Positions 59,550-64,000 of a stretch of DNA of 64,000 bases are shown here, piece after piece; the first letter of the stretch is position 1, and the number at the start of each line of letters is the position of its first letter. Under the pieces are notes generated by a model that saw only the letters and a list, made by a program, of their open reading frames with translations, made no database searches and was not told the origin of the DNA. A program made the position numbers and the translations under genes. Origin of the DNA: Adiantum capillus-veneris (lineage: Eukaryota > Streptophyta > Polypodiopsida > Polypodiales > Pteridaceae). The stretch lies in assembly GCA_014529385.2 (NCBI GenBank), contig CM043946.1, positions 36,469,058 through 36,533,057 of the forward strand. Reading direction: 5' to 3'.

Positions 59550-60419
59550 GAGAAGAGGAACTACAAGACTTATAGGTTATGATGAGACAACGGATGTGCT
59601 AGGATTAGATTGGCAAGAGTATAGATTCAAGAAGCAAGAATCATAGAGAAGATCACTTGAGGAAAGAGACTGAGAAATATAGAGCTTCCAATCGAGGAAT
59701 AACATAGAAATTTACAATGATGGTGGAAGGATGGGATAACATTATAAAGGAAGAAGTCTATTGCCTTCGAAATAAGCTGAATAAGTCACAGCTAGAGGCT
59801 CCGTGCGTTCCCGGCTACTCTACAAACTTCTCGACAACGTCTTAAGCTTTTAAGGTTGACGTTCCTACTAGCTGGTCAGATATGTGGTGACAAGGCTGCC
59901 AAGAAAATGGTTGTAATGCCTCGAGTGGTGGTAAGAGTAGTCAGCCAACTTATAGGCACATTCGACAAACTTTGTTAAGTTGCAAAGGGTTGTTGTTGAG
60001 CTAGCACACGAGGAGCTTTACTCATTCGGTGGGCCAGTCATAAGGCTCTCGCAATTGTTGCGGCCCAGGAAGTGTAGATAAACCCATGTCACGGATTTTG
60101 ACCATTGTTGGGCAACAAAGAGCGATGCTCCTTTCTTTAGAACTTGGAAATCAATATAAGTTTGCTAGTGGTCTTAGAGTTATTGGCTCGAAAACGTGGC
60201 TTACTTATAATTAGAAAGTATGTGAAAAGTTGGAGGGGCTAGTTGGAAGAGCGCTGCAAAGTTCGAGATGATTAGGTGGAGGCTTGCAACTCCCTTTAAA
60301 TTAAACCCTACATGTGAAAAATATGCATAAGAACAAAACCCTACATGTGAAAAATACCTTTCTTGATGGGAAAAAATTAAATGCCTAATATTAAGGCCTT
60401 GCATCCACTCCAATCATGT
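59550..60419. other. no feature recognised
   Basis: Unique sequence without supported genes. A short direct repeat, AAACCCTACATGTGAAAAATA, occurs twice near 60303 and 60340. Confidence 0.4.
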
Positions 60420-60849
60420 ATAGCCGGAGCCGTGTGAATCGCATGGCAGTGTGAAGGTGAAGCGTCGCTATATTCCAGGGGCAGGGCCATCCTGCTTTAT
60501 GACATAATAGTAAGCCATCCTGCGCATCCTGCTTTATGACATAATACTAAGCCATGCGCAATATTCTTATTCCCGCACGCGGCAGCATCGAGCCCTGCAG
60601 GCCTTATAATACAGCTACTAGCTGTGCATGCGACGTTGTTGCTGTGACCGGAGCGGGCATCGATTCGCTTACATATTATTAATATTCCTACGCTAATGCG
60701 TCGAGTACGACCTGCACTAGCTGCTGCTGCTGCTGAGGGCCGCGGCGCCAGCTCGCTGTAAATAGGAGGCCCAGCCAGCTCCTTCTGCTCATCATCATCA
60801 CCTGCCTCTCCTTCTCCTTTGTTTTTGCGTTAAGCCATATATCATCAAG
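60420..60849 (+). promoter_or_regulatory. promoter and 5' leader of the host gene
   Basis: GC content rises sharply here. A TATA-like element TAAATA (60756-60761) lies about 90 bp before the ATG, leaving a leader of roughly 60 bp that is pyrimidine-rich (CATCATCATCACCTGCCTCTC). Upstream are an imperfect 37-bp tandem repeat (60488-60561) and a CTG/CTGCTG run (60720-60733). Confidence 0.5.
60488..60561. repeat. 37-bp imperfect tandem repeat in the promoter
   Basis: CATCCTGCTTTATGACATAA recurs at 60488 and 60525 followed by TA(G/C)TAAGCCAT. Confidence 0.85.
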
Positions 60850-61257
60850 ATGGCGCAGCGGCTGAAGTACACCGAGGATCAGCTGGCGGAGCTGTCACTC
60901 GAGAGGAGTGCCGCATCCCTTCAAGAGTACGAAATACACGGCAAAGTCCTCTACAACTCCACCACCAAGGCGGAGACCTTCGACATCCTGGTGCCGGAGG
61001 TGGGTCGCCACTTCGTGGGCACCGTCACCAACGTGTGGACATCCGGGCAAGCGCCTGAGACCGACATCCACGGCAACATCCAGGTGCAAGGCAGCATTGA
61101 GCCGGGGCCCCAGGCATTCAAGTGCCGCGGCACCTCCACCGGCCTCTCCATCACCTTCTACACTCCCGCAGGCGTGCCCAACAAGTGGCTTATCGCCAGC
61201 CCTGTGCCCGGCTTCACCGACGGGGTGCGCTACCAGGGCATTGGCACCTGGGCCTAA
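60850..61257 (+). CDS. single-exon host gene, unrecognised 135-residue protein
   Basis: ATG in a good context (AAGATGGCG), 135 codons, stop TAA, with strong G/C preference at third positions quite unlike the AT-rich elements around it. I do not recognise the family. There is no signal peptide or membrane segment; residues 1-30 look helical and amphipathic (MAQRLKYTEDQLAELSLERS). From residue 30 the protein alternates hydrophobic and polar residues as in an all-beta fold (GKVLYNS, FDILVPEVG, FVGTVTNVW, GNIQVQGSI, GLSITFYTP, KWLIASPV, YQGIGTW). It has one Cys. It is probably cytosolic. The beta-rich build would fit a lectin-like, lipocalin-like or defence protein, but that is speculation. It looks intact and expressed: TATA-like box, leader and poly(A) signal are all present. 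Confidence 0.85.
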   Translation: MAQRLKYTEDQLAELSLERSAASLQEYEIHGKVLYNSTTKAETFDILVPEVGRHFVGTVTNVWTSGQAPETDIHGNIQVQGSIEPGPQAFKCRGTSTGLSITFYTPAGVPNKWLIASPVPGFTDGVRYQGIGTWA

Positions 61258-61408
61258 TTATAATTAGATGTATCCATCAAAGTACAATGCTGCTACTTCC
61301 ACTAGTTGTTATGCAGAGCAGCAGCTTTGCCGCCCTTATAACTACTGTGGAGCAGCTTGACGTTGTGCTACTCTAAGCGCACCCGCCGCCTACCTGCGGT
61401 CGTTTCTA

Positions 61409-61414
61409 AATAAA
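61409..61414 (+). terminator. poly(A) signal AATAAA
   Basis: AATAAA followed by AATAAG, about 150 bp after the stop of the host gene, so a 3' UTR of about 170-180 bp is expected. Confidence 0.6.
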
Positions 61415-61437
61415 ATAAGGTTCTTGGCGTGAAAGAA

Positions 61438-61444
<7 letters not shown>

Positions 61445-61468
<24 letters not shown>

Positions 61469-61469
61469 G
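61445..61469. repeat. (TC)n then (AC)n microsatellite
   Basis: Short TC repeat, then a CA repeat to about 61486. Confidence 0.9.
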
Positions 61470-61601
61470 GACACACACACACACACTCACACAGGCTATG
61501 TGTTTTATCTCTCGTTTTTTCTTAACAAAGTGGACATTCAGTCTCGAGAGTGATCTTAGCAATCTTCATTCATCTAAATAAGTATCCATGGTAGTCCAAG
61601 G

Positions 61602-61605
<4 letters not shown>

Positions 61606-61643
<38 letters not shown>
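61606..61643. repeat. (TC)n microsatellite
   Basis: About 38 bp of TC repeat. Confidence 0.93.
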
Positions 61644-61648
<5 letters not shown>

Positions 61649-61850
61649 ACTCATTGCATTGCCTACCACTGTCTTTATCTCTTGATTAACAGCCTTGAGA
61701 TCAAGACTTGTCACATAGATCAAGTTGATCTCTTGGGATTGATCTTATGATGTTAACTAGTGTGCCTTGATTGGTTTCGGAGGGTTTTGAAATCTAGGGA
61801 GGCGACGAGCTGACAACGGATACAGGCATGCCTTGGATGTGTTTGTGTGC

Positions 61851-61852
<2 letters not shown>

Positions 61853-61904
<52 letters not shown>
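61853..61904. repeat. (GA)n microsatellite abutting a LINE tail
   Basis: About 52 bp of GA repeat continuous with the GATA tail of the minus-strand LINE. Read on the minus strand, the LINE ends (TCTA)n and then (TC)n, as at 22959-22980. Confidence 0.95.
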
Positions 61905-61910
<6 letters not shown>

Positions 61911-62082
61911 TAGATAGATTGAATTATCGTCCACGGAGGTCAGATATGAGCTATGGGACTGAAAAACAGCGCATACAAAGATTCCTTCTAAATGAAGGGC
62001 AGATACATATCAGTTAAGGACTGAGGGTCCAGTGATGGGTGAACAAAAGAGAAAATGCGATGGGATGAACAAAACTTAAAAT

Positions 62083-62838
62083 CTAAGGGGGGATAGGTGA
62101 GAGGGGAGCCATTTTAGGAGTTCGAAACTCCTGTATAATGGCTTTACCTCCTCGATAGACTGCCCATTTCCCTGCCGTACGCGCTGCTCGCACCTTTTGT
62201 AGTTCTGTCTTCTTCTGCTTGAGTTGGCCGGGGGTAAGATCTTCTGCAAACCAGATTTTAGTGCCCTTGAGAAGCCTTGATTGTTCAAGGAGTTTAATTC
62301 GGTCCTCTTTGGTCTTGAAAGTGAGGATCGCATGATTGGTGCGATGCTCGTGTGTGATGGAGTCGATTGTTGGTGTATTCCACTCTATCATGTGGGTTGT
62401 TGTCTGGATGCGGGCAATCGCTTCATGGAACTTGAGTTCTCCCTCCCCTTTCCAGTCACTTGGCAGCCCACCAATGCGAACATTGAGGGCGATCTCCTCT
62501 TGCCATTGTCGCTCGCGTAGCGTGGACGCCACACGGTCGTCCACCTTATGAATGATGGCTTCTTGCACTTGATTTTTGACTGCTTGTGTAAGGGTAGTCT
62601 CCACTTCTTCTTTTGTTTTGGTGAACTTGGTTTGCATCTGTTCCGATTCCTCTATCTGGTGGTTCTCCACTGCAGTTAGCCGGGTCTCGATGGCGATGAG
62701 CTTTTGTTTCAGCTCATCGTTCTCCTTGCGGAGTCTTTCAACTTCGCTTTGAAGATGACTGACGTTGTCCGTTTTGGGGGGTGTCGCCACAACCCCAACA
62801 AAGGTGAGTTTGTTTCGGGTTGAGGCACGAGTGGCCAT
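62083..62838 (-). CDS. LINE ORF1 protein (L1-type, coiled coil plus RRM)
   Basis: 251 residues from ATG 62838 (MATRASTRNK) without any stop. Residues about 28-60 form a heptad-like coiled coil (LQSEVERLRKENDELKQKLI) expected to trimerise, and a second helical stretch runs to about residue 115. Residues about 117-185 resemble the RRM of L1 ORF1 proteins (ALNVRIGGLPSDW, FHEAIARIQ, HAILTFKTKEDRIKLLEQS). The C-terminal part (KIWFAEDLTPGQLKQKKTELQKVRAART) resembles the L1 C-terminal domain. Such proteins coat LINE RNA and act as chaperones. The intact frame suggests it was recently functional and might serve LINE copies in trans. Confidence 0.8.
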   Translation of the reverse strand: MATRASTRNKLTFVGVVATPPKTDNVSHLQSEVERLRKENDELKQKLIAIETRLTAVENHQIEESEQMQTKFTKTKEEVETTLTQAVKNQVQEAIIHKVDDRVASTLRERQWQEEIALNVRIGGLPSDWKGEGELKFHEAIARIQTTTHMIEWNTPTIDSITHEHRTNHAILTFKTKEDRIKLLEQSRLLKGTKIWFAEDLTPGQLKQKKTELQKVRAARTAGKWAVYRGGKAIIQEFRTPKMAPLSPIPP

Positions 62839-62869
62839 GGTTTTACTCGAGGGGTAAAAAAGTTGAGTT

Positions 62870-63230
62870 TACTGTGATTTAAATCGGCAGAGCTTAGAGT
62901 GGGCTCGAGGTTACTGTGATTAAGTAGGCAGAGCTTCGGCTTGAGGTTACTATGAAACAGAGCGAGTTGGCTTGATGTCAGAGCTTGAGGTGGACAACAG
63001 AATCGGCTTGAGGTCGATAGGCAGAAACAGAGTCGGCTTGAGGTCGCAGTAGACCGACACAGCTTGAGGCTGAAAAAGAGATCGGCTTGAGCCCGAAATG
63101 GATGTCGACTTGAGGTTGGCTTTGTACAGAGTCGGCTTTGAGGTCGGCTGGTACAGAGTCGTGGGCTTTGAGGTCGGTTGGTGCAGAGTCGTTAGAGCTG
63201 AGTTGACAGAGAGCTTCGAGCGGTGCTGGT
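62870..63230 (-). repeat. degenerate tandem repeats in the LINE 5' region
   Basis: Around the core (G/A)TCGGCTTGAGGTCG, about ten imperfect units of 24-40 bp run through this stretch (plus-strand reading), directly upstream of ORF1. They recall the repeated promoter units of some L1 families, but promoter activity is only inferred. Confidence 0.6.
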
Positions 63231-63332
63231 TGAAAAGGGGAGGGGTGGGGCTATGGCTAACGCCCCCCCAAGGGCAGCCCCTCGCCCATGGGGGAGCTTG
63301 GGGGGCTAGGGAGGGCAACAGCTTCGAAGAGA

Positions 63333-63632
<300 letters not shown>

Positions 63633-63639
63633 ATTTCGA

Positions 63640-64000
63640 GCTTGAGTGCATAGGGTAGGTATGCCAAAAAGAATAAAAAATACGAAGTATTGGTATGTAC
63701 CTGAATATCGTGTCGTTGCTTAATCTCGAGACTTTGTACCATGTCTGCTTGAAGTTGCTTCAAAATCTCAATGAACTTGCGCCATGATTGAAATTAGGAG
63801 TTACTTGATGTTTTAAGTAAAAATATTTTCAAATTATATAGATAGTAGATGCAAAGGGATGCATTAGGTGCATGGGATGCTCCTCACCCAATTTCCATAA
63901 ACCGTAGCGAATGTGCCCTTCCCCCGCATACTTTGTATTCTCCTCCAGTGTTGGAGGGGTACTTTATGATTCTCCTGTAGTGTTGGAGGGACCTTTGTGT
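63640..64000. other. no gene seen; short tandem repeat at the window edge
   Basis: Only a two-unit repeat of about 34 bp is visible (ATTCTCCT..AGTGTTGGAGGG at 63938 and 63970). It runs into the end of the window and may be part of a longer array. Confidence 0.4.

Noticed and set aside
60895-61267. Alternative frames over the host gene on both strands
   Set aside because: High GC keeps several frames open. Only 60850-61257 has a good ATG context, G/C third-position bias, and promoter and poly(A) signals in the right places.

Overview
This is nuclear DNA of a land plant with a large, repeat-rich genome. The evidence is the mix of Ty3/gypsy LTR retrotransposons, a CACTA (En/Spm) transposon with a TNP2-type transposase, a primer-binding site for initiator-Met tRNA, two related LINEs, a pentatricopeptide-repeat remnant, and very long (GA/CT)n, (TA)n, (CA)n and poly-C tracts. 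A fern or other seed-free plant is possible but is only a guess. Almost all of the 64 kb is transposable element. I see one convincing host gene: a single-exon, GC-rich gene for an unrecognised 135-residue protein at 60850-61257, with a TATA-like box and a poly(A) signal.

Layout, left to right. 1-3300 holds a decayed plus-strand Ty3 element. 3367-7765 is a minus-strand Ty3 fragment (3' LTR, polypurine tract, integrase, RNase H). About 7.8-14.6 kb is a plus-strand Ty3 element with a nearly complete but multiply broken pol and a 2.7 kb 3' LTR full of microsatellites (11918-14602). Then come a minus-strand Ty3 pol remnant (14603-17172), a second copy of the RNase H fragment (17173-18111), and the LTR, primer site and gag of a further plus-strand element (about 18112-21011). 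A 5'-truncated LINE (21012-22971) follows, and then the same 8 kb series starts again at a (CT)n tract. The LINE therefore sits exactly on the junction of an 8 kb tandem segmental duplication (about 12.92-21.01 kb and 22.97-58.16 kb).

The second copy is swollen by younger insertions whose empty sites are all preserved in the first copy. They are a 7.6 kb CACTA element (23957-31582, target duplication ATC), a deleted LTR retrotransposon 'A' (33505-40031, target duplication CCGG), and an almost intact 10 kb LTR retrotransposon 'B' of the same family (47064-57075, target duplication ACGT). A 3.01 kb tandem duplication (41679-47696) arose after B landed, because it carries off the first 633 bp of B's LTR.

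The most interesting system is element B, on the minus strand. Its gag, protease and RT/RNase H/integrase frames are each shifted by -1. At the protease/pol overlap there is a canonical GGGTTTT slippery heptamer, a 6-nt spacer, a 9-bp stem and a possible 6-bp second stem, which is the layout of a programmed -1 frameshift pseudoknot. Its primer-binding site matches the 3' end of tryptophan tRNA rather than initiator Met tRNA. The other notable object is a LINE at about 61.9-63.4 kb that keeps only ORF1. It shares its 3' end with the ORF2-bearing LINE at 21 kb, and both copies run directly into (TC)n microsatellites.

To the right of element B are the end of the second gag copy with its zinc knuckle and protease, a PPR remnant, the host gene, and the ORF1-only LINE. 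No rRNA or tRNA genes and no CRISPR-like arrays were seen.
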